DNA of 17,154 nt, taken from contig JAQGKC010000447.1 of the NCBI GenBank assembly GCA_028290305.1, positions 1-17,154 of the forward strand. The letters run 5' to 3'. The stretch is from Bradyrhizobium sp. GTDB taxonomy: Bacteria > Pseudomonadota > Alphaproteobacteria > Rhizobiales > Xanthobacteraceae. The notes under the pieces are model-generated. The model had not been told where the DNA came from. It worked only from the letters and a program-made list of their open reading frames with translations, and did not search any database. Both the position numbers and the translations under genes were made by a program. Below, piece by piece: positions 7,428-14,522 of the stretch (within the stretch, counting starts at the first letter, position 1; each line of letters begins with the position of its first letter).

Positions 7428-7645
7428 GCTAATCGGGATATCTCGTTCTTAAACACTTTTAATCGTCTTGCTTGTTCGTTGTACAAATTCGTAGGCACAT
7501 GGCCTCTATGATGCGCCGCTACCCAATCAACAGGATATAACTTACGCAACTTGGCGCGCCACCGAAGGTCAGGAACATACCAACCAAACGCGCGTTCGGT
7601 GTGGTATTGCAAAAAAAGCTGCCGGCTGGCTTGGCTTCGCTTCAA
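7424..7645 (-). CDS. Small basic protein of unknown function, 73 aa, TTG start
   Basis: A basic, aromatic-rich protein (KRSQASRQLFLQYHTERAFGW, then YVPDLRWRAKLRKLYPVDW, then NLYNEQARRLKVFKNEI). The start codon is TTG at 7643-7645, overlapping the stop of the portal tail frame as TTGA. No ATG lies in this frame. This tight junction is also evidence that the portal tail truly ends at 7642 and not at the earlier stop at 7845. Charge and aromatic content would suit binding nucleic acid or a capsid surface, but no family was recognised. Confidence 0.55.
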   Translation of the reverse strand: MKRSQASRQLFLQYHTERAFGWYVPDLRWRAKLRKLYPVDWVAAHHRGHVPTNLYNEQARRLKVFKNEISRLA

Positions 7646-9476
7646 TTGTCATCTTTCGGAGCGCTGTGCATCTGCTCAATCTTCGTATCGTGCGCATGCG
7701 CCGAAGCGATCAAGTCCAGCGCCGCGCCCGCCACGTCGGCACGGTGGGCTTGGTGATCCTGATGCTGGCTGGTGTGATGCTCTTGCTGCGCGTGCCGGTG
7801 AGACTGTTCGGCGGTAGTGATCTTGATATGCGCGTCGATGATCTTCAGCTTGGCGTCGAGTTCGGCTTTGATCTTGGCCAGCTCAATTTCTGCCTGCGCC
7901 TTGACCTGCTGGTGAAGGGCGTCGCTCTGCTGTTTCTGCTGCTCCAACTGCGCTTTGTGCTCGGCGGTTTGCTGCGCCAGCTGCGCCTTGGATTGCTCGA
8001 TCGCCAGTTTCGGATCGGCTTGGGGCGGTGGCGCCGGGTTTGCCAGTTGCCGGTTTTCGGATCGATTGCGGCCGGGTCCTTGAAGAACCGGTCGGGGTTC
8101 TTGTGGCCCATGATGCGCGTGAGTTCGGCCGCAGTGTTGTAGAGTTCCTTGTCGCCGACCAGGTTGGTTTTACCGGCCGCGGCGATCTCCTTCTGAACGT
8201 TCCCGATCGCCATGGTCTGCGCGAACTGCTGGGCCTTGCTGCCGGTGCCAAGCCCGACATTGATGGTCATGTCGTCGCGAGTTTTCCAGCCGCGGGGATC
8301 GACGCTGACCCATGAATTGCGAAGCCGGACGGTCTGTTCCTGCTGTCCGTGCTTTCGGATCGTGCCGTGCAGCAGCGAGAAGATATCCCTCACGCCTTCC
8401 GCCATGATGCGCGCGATCAGCTTGACGCGCATTTGCGAGGCGCTGAATACTTGCGCCACGGCTGTTGCCGACTGGTTCTGCAGCGCGTTGGCGTCGATGC
8501 CTTGCGACTGCTTGCTCAGACCGGTGCGGGTTTCCAGTTCCGCGTCCAGATATTGCAGCATCGGGAAGATCGAGCCCGTAACATCGGGAACGACCTGCCA
8601 TTGCAGCCCGCCCGCTGTTTTCGTGCGAACCACACCGCCAGGACGGCTAACCAGCAGATCATCGAGAGTATTCGGTCCAGCATTTTGCTCTGCGACCTCC
8701 ACTCGCGGATTGTTATGCAGATAGAGATTGTCCAGCGCGCCGCGCTTCATCGCGGTTTTCTCGCGCTGTAACGGCATCACCAATTCGGCGATCGATCGGC
8801 CGAAGAACCGGTGCGTCATAGGCACCGGGCATGTCGTCGCGAACGGAATCGCATCAAACGGCGTAATACAGTCCTCGCCATCCTTGCGAAGGATTTCCCC
8901 TTGATCGCCGCCGGTAATGACCTGATAAAGGCATGGGCGACCCCTGCCCTCATAGTCCACCCGGATATAGTGTTCGGTGATCTTGACCAGCCGCGCTGCG
9001 GAATTCACGCCGCCGACGCTGGTGCCGTATTGCTCGCCTTCGGTATCGCGGGCGATGGTTTCAACATCGCTGTTGCCGGTGTAGTCGCCAAGCGCTGCGA
9101 TCTGATCTTCGTCAAAGCCTTCGGCGATCAACTGCCCTTCGGTCTTGGTGACGATTTCATGGAAGCAGTAATTGCAGTCCCTGATGTTGCGGGCGCCGCG
9201 CTCAATGCCGAATTCCTCCGGCGGAACGCCCATGGCCTTTGCTTGGGCCAGCTTCTTTGTGGTGACGATGGTGACGTCGTGGGTGACAGGCTGCGCAGCT
9301 GCTGCAGCAACAGGCTGAGGAGCAGCATCGAGCGGCAATCCCGATGCAAGCGCCGGCGTATCGCCCGGCATCGGGTTGTCCGCAAACGCAGGGCCCGGCT
9401 GCGGCGCCGGCGCAAATGCGCCACTCTGCGCGTATTGATCTGAGATGGCGCGGAGGTCTTTATCGCGGATGGCCAT
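7642..9476 (-). CDS. Portal protein, C-terminal part (P22-like), with a frameshift near 8040
   Basis: From residue 69 the protein is clearly the second half of a P22-like portal: HDVTIVTTKK, then GVPPEEFGIERGARNIRDCNY, GRSIAELVMPLQREKTAMKRG, YLHNNPRVEV and ETRTGLSKQSQGIDANALQN are family signatures of wing, crown and stem regions. The first 68 residues are a Pro/Ala/Gly-rich linker. In the starting frame the reading stops at 7845 with an Arg/Ser/Pro-rich tail that looks like a shadow. A -1 change within the AAA run at 8039-8041 restores QADPKLAIEQSKAQL and a long Gln/Lys/Glu coiled-coil to TGA at 7642. The missing N-terminal half is a separate gene at 9936-10520. The ATG overlaps the preceding stop as TGATG. 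Together the two parts should form the DNA-entry ring. Confidence 0.85.
8036..8042 (-). other. Frameshift site in the portal tail
   Basis: Minus-strand bases CAAACCC (8042 down to 8036) mark where the sensible protein leaves one frame and enters the -1 frame. One extra A would give Gln-Asn-Pro-Ala-Pro-Pro-Pro in a single frame. The site is not a classic X-XXY-YYZ slippery heptamer in the zero frame, so a lost base or a sequencing error is more likely than programmed shifting, which is not excluded. Confidence 0.6.
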
Positions 9477-9697
9477 CAGCGCCCCGAGTGGAGGCCTAAA
9501 AATTCAGCCTCCCACGCCATCAACAGCTTGCCTTCCTTTGTCCGACGATCTGGGCGCCCGCGAAAGGTTAGCTTCGCTTGACGATACCGAAGCGCTATAT
9601 CCGGCGGCACTTCGAACTCGCCGACGTCCGTCATGATGCGGAGTTTGAGTTGGGCCGCTCTTTCGGCGACGGCGCGATGGAATAGACCGCTCGCCAT
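9476..9697 (-). CDS. Small protein inserted within the split portal locus, 73 aa
   Basis: Sequence begins MASGLFHRAVAERAAQLKLR, then has GEFEVPPDIALRYRQAKLTF and RTKEGKLLMAWEAEFLG. It is a soluble, mixed-charge protein without Cys; no family was recognised. The ATG overlaps the previous stop as TGATG, and its own stop overlaps the start of the portal C-terminal part the same way. It and its neighbour therefore fill the whole gap between the portal halves with no spare bases. No intein, HNH or LAGLIDADG motif is visible. It may be a portal cofactor, an unrelated cargo gene, or a reworked portal segment. Confidence 0.6.
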   Translation of the reverse strand: MASGLFHRAVAERAAQLKLRIMTDVGEFEVPPDIALRYRQAKLTFRGRPDRRTKEGKLLMAWEAEFLGLHSGR

Positions 9698-9939
9698 CAG
9701 ATCAGGCCACGCTTCTTCATTTCCAGAACGGTCCAGAAAATCAAGCGGACGAGAGACCTCGGCTCTTTGGCCTCGCTTGCGAGGGATGCCGACTGCAGGC
9801 GGATTACAGCACCGGGTCGCGCTGTCAAAAGATCGATTACGCGCGCGACTAAAGGATCACGTCTATCGAACTCAGCAGGCTCAACATGGAATGGCTCCAT
9901 GCCATGAATATAAACCGTGTTGCCAATGCGAAGGCTCAT
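9697..9939 (-). CDS. Small protein inserted within the split portal locus, 80 aa
   Basis: The protein begins MSLRIGNTVYIHGMEPFHVE, has a hydrophobic helix VARVIDLLTARPGAVIRL, and ends SLVRLIFWTVLEMKKRGLI. No known domain was recognised. The ATG overlaps the stop of the portal N-terminal part as ATGA (9936-9939), and its stop overlaps the next start as TGATG. It is the first of the two genes that interrupt the portal. The C-terminal helix with Trp and Lys-Lys-Arg could pack against another protein. Function is unknown. Confidence 0.6.
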   Translation of the reverse strand: MSLRIGNTVYIHGMEPFHVEPAEFDRRDPLVARVIDLLTARPGAVIRLQSASLASEAKEPRSLVRLIFWTVLEMKKRGLI

Positions 9940-10520
9940 GATGTTGCTTCCTCCGGCTCTTTCGCCGCTTCCGCCTTCGCTGGCGATGAGCCGTCATTCA
10001 CCGTGTGCTCAACGATCCTCATTGCGTCATCGGACTCGACAACCGCATGCGCCAATATCGCAAACTGATCGTCCGTCAGATCGTAATAGGTCTCCCGCTC
10101 TTCCTCTTCCCGCTCTTCCCACCAAACCTTGACGATGCCGACTTTCGAAAGCAGCGCATCCTTGATGAAGGAATAGAGGATCATGAAGCCGGGATTTTGC
10201 TGCATGAAGACGTGGTTGACGTAATCGGTTTCCTGCTGTGCGGCGGCTTCGTCGTCGGGGCCGACCGGTTCGAACCGGACCACTTCATCCGAACCTGCGA
10301 AGATGTCCATCAGGCCAGGCAACAGGCCTTCAATGGTGTCGGAGACATCGGTCGACACTGCCCGGGAGCGCCCCTCCTGCGCCGGCATGTCCTTGGACAT
10401 GTCGCCCAGGTAATAGTCCATCGCGTCTGCGCGATCTTCGGCGAGTTGTGCCGAACCGGCCGCTGCAAGCGCGCTCGCCTTTTCGCTGGCGAGAATGGCT
10501 TTCAGGTCAGATACGGACAT
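9936..10520 (-). CDS. Portal protein, N-terminal part (P22-like), 194 aa
   Basis: Clear N-terminal half of a P22-like portal: RADAMDYYLGDMSKDMPAQE, then GRSRAVSTDVSDTIEGLLP, LMDIFAGSDEVVRFEPVGP, ETDYVNHVFMQQNPGF and SFIKDALLSKVGIVKVWWEE occur in the order known for the family. After the strand MRIVEHTVND the sequence turns into SSPAKAEAAKEPEEATS and stops, where an intact portal would continue into HDVTIVTTKK. The rest is encoded from 9476. The start at 10520 was chosen because it follows the stop of the 52-residue gene by one base; a frame extension to 10595 reads as unlike protein. No strong RBS is visible, so reinitiation is likely. Confidence 0.88.
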   Translation of the reverse strand: MSVSDLKAILASEKASALAAAGSAQLAEDRADAMDYYLGDMSKDMPAQEGRSRAVSTDVSDTIEGLLPGLMDIFAGSDEVVRFEPVGPDDEAAAQQETDYVNHVFMQQNPGFMILYSFIKDALLSKVGIVKVWWEEREEEERETYYDLTDDQFAILAHAVVESDDAMRIVEHTVNDGSSPAKAEAAKEPEEATS

Positions 10521-10521
10521 T

Positions 10522-10680
10522 TTAGCCACGGGGCTTGATCCCGTGAGGCCACCATGGCTCAAACCGATTAAAGATGATCGACCAAAGCCTCTCATTGTTG
10601 ATCAGGGGTCGTCGTCCAAGGTCGAACAGCAGAATGTCGGCCAACCCCATGCGCAGTGCGTGATCAAGAGCGGCAGACAT
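10522..10680 (-). CDS. Small ORF between KTSC and portal genes, 52 aa
   Basis: A 52-residue reading frame, MSAALDHALRMGLADILLFD onward to a Trp/Pro-rich end (RFEPWWPHGIKPRG). Its ATG overlaps the KTSC stop as TGATG and its TAA lies one base before the portal ATG. This exact fit into the chain of coupled genes is the main support, together with a protein-like hydrophobic start. The N-terminal 20 residues could form an amphipathic helix; there is no clear membrane segment. Family unknown. Confidence 0.55.
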   Translation of the reverse strand: MSAALDHALRMGLADILLFDLGRRPLINNERLWSIIFNRFEPWWPHGIKPRG

Positions 10681-10889
10681 CAGGCATCCACCTTCGACGC
10701 CTTGAACTTGCCGCGGATGTTTTTGTGAAAATGCGTCCCGATGCTCTTTGCGCCCATCAAATCCGCGTGCTGCGCGGCGGTGACGCCTTCAAACAGATAT
10801 GTCCCGCCGTTGTTGAATTTGACGGTCATGGTTTTGCTTGCCGGATCGTGCGCAATGGCTTCGATGCTGGACGATCTGACGGGAGTCAC
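10680..10889 (-). CDS. KTSC domain protein, 69 aa, GTG start
   Basis: The protein follows the KTSC domain (PF13619) pattern closely: SSSIEAIAHDPASKTMTVKF, then NNGGTYLFEGVTAAQHADLM, then GAKSIGTHFHKNIRGKFKA. The domain is small, found alone in many phages and bacteria or fused to other proteins, and its biochemical role is not established. The start is GTG at 10887-10889, overlapping the preceding stop as GTGA. The length is usual for a stand-alone KTSC protein. The place before the portal gene suggests a packaging or head role, which is inference. Confidence 0.85.
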   Translation of the reverse strand: MTPVRSSSIEAIAHDPASKTMTVKFNNGGTYLFEGVTAAQHADLMGAKSIGTHFHKNIRGKFKASKVDA

Positions 10890-11458
10890 GCGGGCCCGCC
10901 ATTGGTGAACTGCGCTAGTTCCGCCAGCGCGTCATCAGCTTCCTGTTCGATCTTGGCGCTGACCTGGTCAATCGCATCGGCGACGCCCGCGGCCTTGGCA
11001 CCAGCTTCGGCGAGTCGCGCCATGGATTTTGCCTGACGGTCGCGCGCGCCTTGCTGTGCCGCTTCAATCGCGGCCTTGACCGCGCCGGGCTGGAATCCCG
11101 TGATGCTCATGCTGTTGGTTTCCCCGGTTCGGATGAATGGATTGGAGAGGGTTTCGAGAATTTCAGCATTGGTCGCCATGGGCCAGAACTCAAAAGTTTG
11201 CCCGGCCATGGTCGCGACCTGGTTGCCGTTCGCGGCCGTGATGATGGTGAGGCTTTCGGCGCCGGGCGTTCCGCGAAGCGCTTCCCTGAGTTCCTGGGCT
11301 GACATGTCGACATGGTTCCGGCGCTGCAGTTGATAGGCCATGGTTCTGCGTTTTCGATAGGCGGCCACGCCGAGCCGGAGAGCAATCAAGTCCAGTCGCA
11401 GGACGATCCATGCAACATCGTTTTGACTGACGGCCATGCCATGATACTTTTCTGCCAT
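10886..11458 (-). CDS. Helical protein of unknown function upstream of KTSC, up to 190 aa
   Basis: The reliable part starts about residue 40 (MAYQLQRRNHVDMSAQELRE) and continues with SLTIITAANGNQVATMAGQ and a long Ala/Glu-rich helical C-terminus (VKAAIEAAQQGARDRQAKSM and DQVSAKIEQEADDALAEL) that suggests a coiled coil. Possible starts are 11458, 11341 and 11305; none has a good RBS. The longest start shares its ATG with the start of the plus-strand gene (CATG at 11456-11459), so a shorter start that leaves room for a plus-strand promoter is attractive. The stop overlaps the KTSC start as GTGA. The protein may help packaging or head assembly; no family was recognised. Confidence 0.65.
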   Translation of the reverse strand: MAEKYHGMAVSQNDVAWIVLRLDLIALRLGVAAYRKRRTMAYQLQRRNHVDMSAQELREALRGTPGAESLTIITAANGNQVATMAGQTFEFWPMATNAEILETLSNPFIRTGETNSMSITGFQPGAVKAAIEAAQQGARDRQAKSMARLAEAGAKAAGVADAIDQVSAKIEQEADDALAELAQFTNGGPA

Positions 11459-11684
11459 GACACGCTACGAGAAAACGCAAGAAACAATCGGCAGAGGCGA
11501 CGTAGCGGAATTGCTGCGTCTAGCTGAGATGCCGCTGTGCGCCTGCATGGGGCCGCGAGATGGTGAACCGCTTTGTCCTTGCCGCATGACATCGAAAGAG
11601 GTCCGAGAGGCGGTTTCCCTTGCCGCATTACGTCGCGGAGAACTAAAGCGCCTGGTCCGTCAGGCGACGCTCGAGCGTCCATAG
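11457..11684 (+). CDS. Small Cys-rich phage protein on the opposite strand, 75 aa
   Basis: This plus-strand gene lies between two minus-strand genes. It encodes an N-terminal helix (GRGDVAELLRLAEM), then LCACMGPRDGEPLCPCRM with four Cys in a C-x-C-x(10)-C-x-C arrangement, and a basic helical C-terminus (LAALRRGELKRLVRQATLE). The GP-x-x-GEPLCPC motif is one I remember from small hypothetical phage proteins; it could bind zinc. It starts in a CATG palindrome that also starts the minus-strand 190-residue reading, and its end overlaps the 100-residue gene by 25 bases, tail to tail. TTGACT and TACTTT lie upstream at a 16-base spacing and close to the ATG, so a short or absent leader is possible but weakly supported. 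Function unknown. Confidence 0.55.
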   Translation: MTRYEKTQETIGRGDVAELLRLAEMPLCACMGPRDGEPLCPCRMTSKEVREAVSLAALRRGELKRLVRQATLERP

Positions 11685-11962
11685 TGTAGCGGCCGGTTGA
11701 AGCCTTCCGGTGAATCGTCGCCCAAACCCAATTTCTGCCGTCGGATTTTCCGGGTCAGCACCTGCGCGATGGCCTCTGCATTATCGCCGTCCCGCAATTC
11801 ATGGCGGTACAGCTGCGCGTCGACCGGGCTTCCATCGCCCCGGGTCATGATCAGCGTCGTACCCTCAATGACATAGAAGCCTTCGCTGACTTGGCCGGTG
11901 TCGTCGTCCGAGCCATCAGGCTTGCGTATTTGGACCCAGACGCGATGGACGACGCTTGTCAT
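11660..11962 (-). CDS. Conserved phage protein downstream of large terminase, 100 aa
   Basis: A soluble protein with a beta-rich N-terminal half (VVHRVWVQIRKPDGSDDDTG, then GFYVIEGTTLIMTRGDGSPV) and a helical C-terminal half (NAEAIAQVLTRKIRRQKLGL, then FNRPLHYGRSSVA). I recall proteins of this type beside terminase genes in alphaproteobacterial phages, without known function. The ATG overlaps the terminase stop as ATGA (11959-11962). Its C-terminal coding end overlaps the convergent Cys-rich gene by 25 bases. Confidence 0.72.
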   Translation of the reverse strand: MTSVVHRVWVQIRKPDGSDDDTGQVSEGFYVIEGTTLIMTRGDGSPVDAQLYRHELRDGDNAEAIAQVLTRKIRRQKLGLGDDSPEGFNRPLHYGRSSVA

Positions 11963-13266
11963 GCATACCCCTGATCAGGATAGGCGATCTTGCGGTTGAA
12001 GTCCGCAGAGCGCCCCGGCTCTTCGTAACAGACCGCCATCAGGCCAAGAGAATCCGCGGCATGGCTTGACCAGTCGTGTTCCGGACCAAGGCCGACACTG
12101 CGGTTCGCGTCACGCTTCTCATGGTAGAAGCCGACGGCGTCTCGGCCCGCTTCCGTGGTGTCCTCATTCCACCACATCTTGGACCCGAGCCGGCGGACGG
12201 CCTCGATGCGCATGGACGCGGCGCCCTTGCCCTGGTTCTTGACCGGCGGCTCTACTTTGAAACTCGCGTCGCGCCAGTGGTCCTCGTATCGCTTGCCGGT
12301 GATGCTATTCTCGTTCACGCCGTCATGTGGCAGATAGATGATCGCATTTTCCCAGCCGCGGGAGCGCATCCAGTTGACGTGGTGCGCGAGCACCTGCCCG
12401 ACCGCCTCGTAATAATCCAGGATGCGGATTTCCTGGCCGACCCACTGCACAATCCAGATCGTGTAGGCATCTGCGTTAGCGCCCGACCCGCCGATGTCGT
12501 GAAACGCCCGTATCGGGAGAAGCGGATCGGCCGATACTTTGCAGATGCGGCCCTTCGCCTTAGCGTCGGCCAGCAGCTTCGCGAAATAGGCGCCCTCGAA
12601 TGCCTTGGCGTAACCGCCTTCCCAGGTATGTTCGTAGCGTTCCGGATAAAGCGAAAGGTCAAGCTTCCGCTCGTCCTCCAATTCTTTCGGGAACCACGGA
12701 TTGTCCCGCCAGTTTGCCGGGACGATGATCGCGGCTTCCGGCTTTTTGGTCCGCAGGAAGTCGTCAACCGCGTCTTTCTTGCGCCGCGGGTTCCAACTGA
12801 ACCATATCTGCGAACCGTCGGCGCGAATGGTAGGTCGCAGCAGTGACAGGCTGCGCTCGCTCAAGGTCTGCGCTTCCTCGACCCACGCCCGGCGAAATCC
12901 CTCCAGCGATTTGATGGATTCGGCCGTATGATCCTGCATCCCTTGAAAGATAATCAAGCCACCTCCGGGCGTCTTGATCGTCTCTCTCTGAATATCGAAG
13001 TCGCGCGTCAGCCCTAACTCTTCGATCTTTCCCTCGATCAGGCGCTTTGAGGATTGCGCCAGCGTCTTCTGTACTTCGCGGATGCAGACCGCCAACATGC
13101 CGGGCTCCAGCATGCAGTCCTCTACCAGCAACTCCCCAAAGAAGTGCGATTTGCCGGACCCTCGACCGCCATAAGCGCCTTTGTAGCGCGCCGGCGCGAG
13201 CAGCGGCTGAAATGCCCTAGCCGTCTTTATTCGCAGGGTCGATGATGACGCGTTCGATGCGTTCAT
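11959..13266 (-). CDS. terL: Terminase large subunit (PBSX/Sf6-like), 435 aa
   Basis: The motor ATPase and nuclease that packages phage DNA. Walker A is GGRGSGKS (residues 33-40); the Walker B acidic pair is in RRAWVEEAQ (130-131); a coupling motif lies in IWFSWNPRRKKDAV (154-167). The nuclease domain shows AFHDIGGSGANADAY with Asp257, YLPHDG with Asp315 and HDWSSHAADSLG with Asp398/Asp405, consistent with a two-metal RNase H-like site. Length and order match the PBSX-type family that includes Sf6 terminase, so headful packaging is possible. The only good start, at 13266, overlaps the small subunit gene by 50 bases, and no clear RBS is seen. No motif is missing, so it should be active. Confidence 0.95.
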   Translation of the reverse strand: MNASNASSSTLRIKTARAFQPLLAPARYKGAYGGRGSGKSHFFGELLVEDCMLEPGMLAVCIREVQKTLAQSSKRLIEGKIEELGLTRDFDIQRETIKTPGGGLIIFQGMQDHTAESIKSLEGFRRAWVEEAQTLSERSLSLLRPTIRADGSQIWFSWNPRRKKDAVDDFLRTKKPEAAIIVPANWRDNPWFPKELEDERKLDLSLYPERYEHTWEGGYAKAFEGAYFAKLLADAKAKGRICKVSADPLLPIRAFHDIGGSGANADAYTIWIVQWVGQEIRILDYYEAVGQVLAHHVNWMRSRGWENAIIYLPHDGVNENSITGKRYEDHWRDASFKVEPPVKNQGKGAASMRIEAVRRLGSKMWWNEDTTEAGRDAVGFYHEKRDANRSVGLGPEHDWSSHAADSLGLMAVCYEEPGRSADFNRKIAYPDQGYA

Positions 13267-13687
13267 ATTTCAGCGGGCCGCCGCCGGGGCCGGTGTGTTC
13301 CAGCTTGTGACGATTCGTGAACGCGTCACCGGATTCCTTCGCCATCTGCTCAAGAAGCTGTGCCGCCAACGCCATATTACCGCGCTCTTCCGCTGCGGTT
13401 GCCATGCGATCGAGCCGGCGAAGGCGGACGGCCTTGTTGGCTCCCGCGATATTGTCGATATCCTTCAGGAAAGCGGCGCGGGTCTCGAAAAAGAGCGCCT
13501 TCAGTTCCGCGGATAGCGCAGCACCGTTCTTTGTGGTCGGGTCATAGAAAACGATCCTTGGAATGCTCAGGTCGAAGCCGTGCTCGGCTTTTATCGCCTT
13601 GGCGGTCTGGGTCGGGGTATCGAAGCGGGCAAGCCGCTGCACAATCTCGCGTTTCAACACGAAATTGAGCGCTTCGCCTTTCTCCAT
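13217..13687 (-). CDS. terS: Terminase small subunit, DUF2280-like, 156 aa
   Basis: The N-terminal half contains FVLKREIVQRLARFDTPTQT, then IKAEHGFDLSIPRIVFYDPT, a helix-turn-helix-like arrangement known from the DUF2280 family, which sits next to large terminases and is taken as the DNA-recognising small subunit. The second half is helical (ALFFETRAAFLKDIDNIAG, RLRRLDRMATAAEERGN, MALAAQLLEQMAKESGD), as expected for the oligomerising core. The end (LEHTGPGGGPLKYERIERV) is a flexible tail also common in such proteins. It precedes and overlaps the large terminase gene. GGAAA just before the ATG is at best a weak RBS. The assignment is based on family memory plus position. Confidence 0.85.
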   Translation of the reverse strand: MEKGEALNFVLKREIVQRLARFDTPTQTAKAIKAEHGFDLSIPRIVFYDPTTKNGAALSAELKALFFETRAAFLKDIDNIAGANKAVRLRRLDRMATAAEERGNMALAAQLLEQMAKESGDAFTNRHKLEHTGPGGGPLKYERIERVIIDPANKDG

Positions 13688-13722
13688 TTTCCGTAAAGCC
13701 GGCTAAAGCGGCCAGTCCCCGG

Positions 13723-14376
13723 TCATTTCACGCAATTCCCGCACGCAAACCCGATATCCGCCGCAGCAACCGTCGGACCTTCCGCAGCAGCATCGATCAT
13801 GGCGCGGACGCCGGATGTATCGGCGCCGTAGCGGCGGACGACGTCGACGAACTCCTCGACGTCGTGGCCCCTCATGCAGAACGCCGGCATCCCCGTGGAC
13901 TTCCTGAAGCGGGGCATCCCGAACTCATCCCGCTCCTGCCCGCAGTGCGATAGTTCGTGCTCTACCAGCGCGCAGAACGAGGCGTCGCTGCATTGATCGG
14001 CGTACCCTGCATCAAACGTCAGGATGAAGTCCGGAACCTGTTCCCCGAACCACTCTTCTGCCTGCTGTTCGGCCCTGGCGCGGTTCCATTTGCCCATGCC
14101 GCCGATGTGCTGGCCCAATTCGGCCTGGCCGACGATGGAACGGCCGTTGCGGGCGTTCGGAACGGATGTCCACAATGCACCGATGCTCGCCATCCGCAGA
14201 TGCGCATGCTCCGGGTTTTCCAGCGGTGCGCCTTCCTCGAGGAAGGTTGCGGATATCCACTCGATCAGATCTGGCGCGGGGACGAAGCTTTTGCCTTCGA
14301 CAATACCGTCAACCGATAGCAGCGATTGCGGCGGGCGGGGCCGCGATCTTAATCCCTCTTCCCCGTTCTCAGCCAT
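13723..14376 (-). CDS. Putative phage metallopeptidase, HELSH motif, 217 aa
   Basis: The zinc-binding motif HELSH (residues 140-144) follows a helix with ASFCALVE, and a later HDVEEF (171-176) can supply the third ligand. WNRARAEQQAEEWFGEQVPD, DFILTFDAGYADQ and GHDVEEFVDVVRRYG are in the order I know for the phage putative metallopeptidase family (PhageMetallopep). The C-terminus has ACGNC, perhaps a second metal site. The substrate is unknown; such genes often stand just upstream of terminase genes. The start at 14376 overlaps the 57-residue gene by 28 bases. No signal peptide, so it acts in the cytoplasm. The full motif is intact. Confidence 0.85.
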   Translation of the reverse strand: MAENGEEGLRSRPRPPQSLLSVDGIVEGKSFVPAPDLIEWISATFLEEGAPLENPEHAHLRMASIGALWTSVPNARNGRSIVGQAELGQHIGGMGKWNRARAEQQAEEWFGEQVPDFILTFDAGYADQCSDASFCALVEHELSHCGQERDEFGMPRFRKSTGMPAFCMRGHDVEEFVDVVRRYGADTSGVRAMIDAAAEGPTVAAADIGFACGNCVK

Positions 14377-14522
14377 TTCGCGAGTGCCGCAATGTCCTTG
14401 CCGAGTTCGGAGCGGGATTCGTGGAACGCGTCCGGCCGCGCATGCGAGGGCGGCGGTAACCGGCGCGCCCTGCCCGCAAGGTCGTCAAGTTCGGCTGCGA
14501 TGGCTTGGACGTTCATCGGCAT
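14349..14522 (-). CDS. Small conserved helical protein, 57 aa
   Basis: The sequence is MPMNVQAIAAELDDLAGRAR, then RLPPPSHARPDAFHESRSEL and GKDIAALAKWLRTGKRD. Two helices around an RLPPPSH...P..FH motif make a compact protein, and I recall this motif in short genes of Hyphomicrobiales genomes and phages. Starts at 14522 or 14516 are both possible, without a clear RBS. It overlaps the previous gene by about 35 bases and the metallopeptidase gene by 28. Function unknown. The small size and conserved motif make coding likely. Confidence 0.65.
   Translation of the reverse strand: MPMNVQAIAAELDDLAGRARRLPPPSHARPDAFHESRSELGKDIAALAKWLRTGKRD

Noticed and set aside
9476..9939. Intein or group I intron in the portal gene
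   Set aside because: No Cys/Ser-start or His-Asn end of an intein, no homing nuclease motif, and the segment is fully used by two ordinary reading frames with their own starts and stops.
11386..11682. 98-residue minus-strand frame filling the gap after the 100-aa gene
   Set aside because: It is opposite the Cys-rich plus-strand gene, has no domain, and would overlap three other genes; it is kept only as an alternative explanation.
12076..12846. 256-residue open frame on the plus strand across the large terminase
   Set aside because: The opposite strand carries all terminase motifs; this frame only mirrors them.
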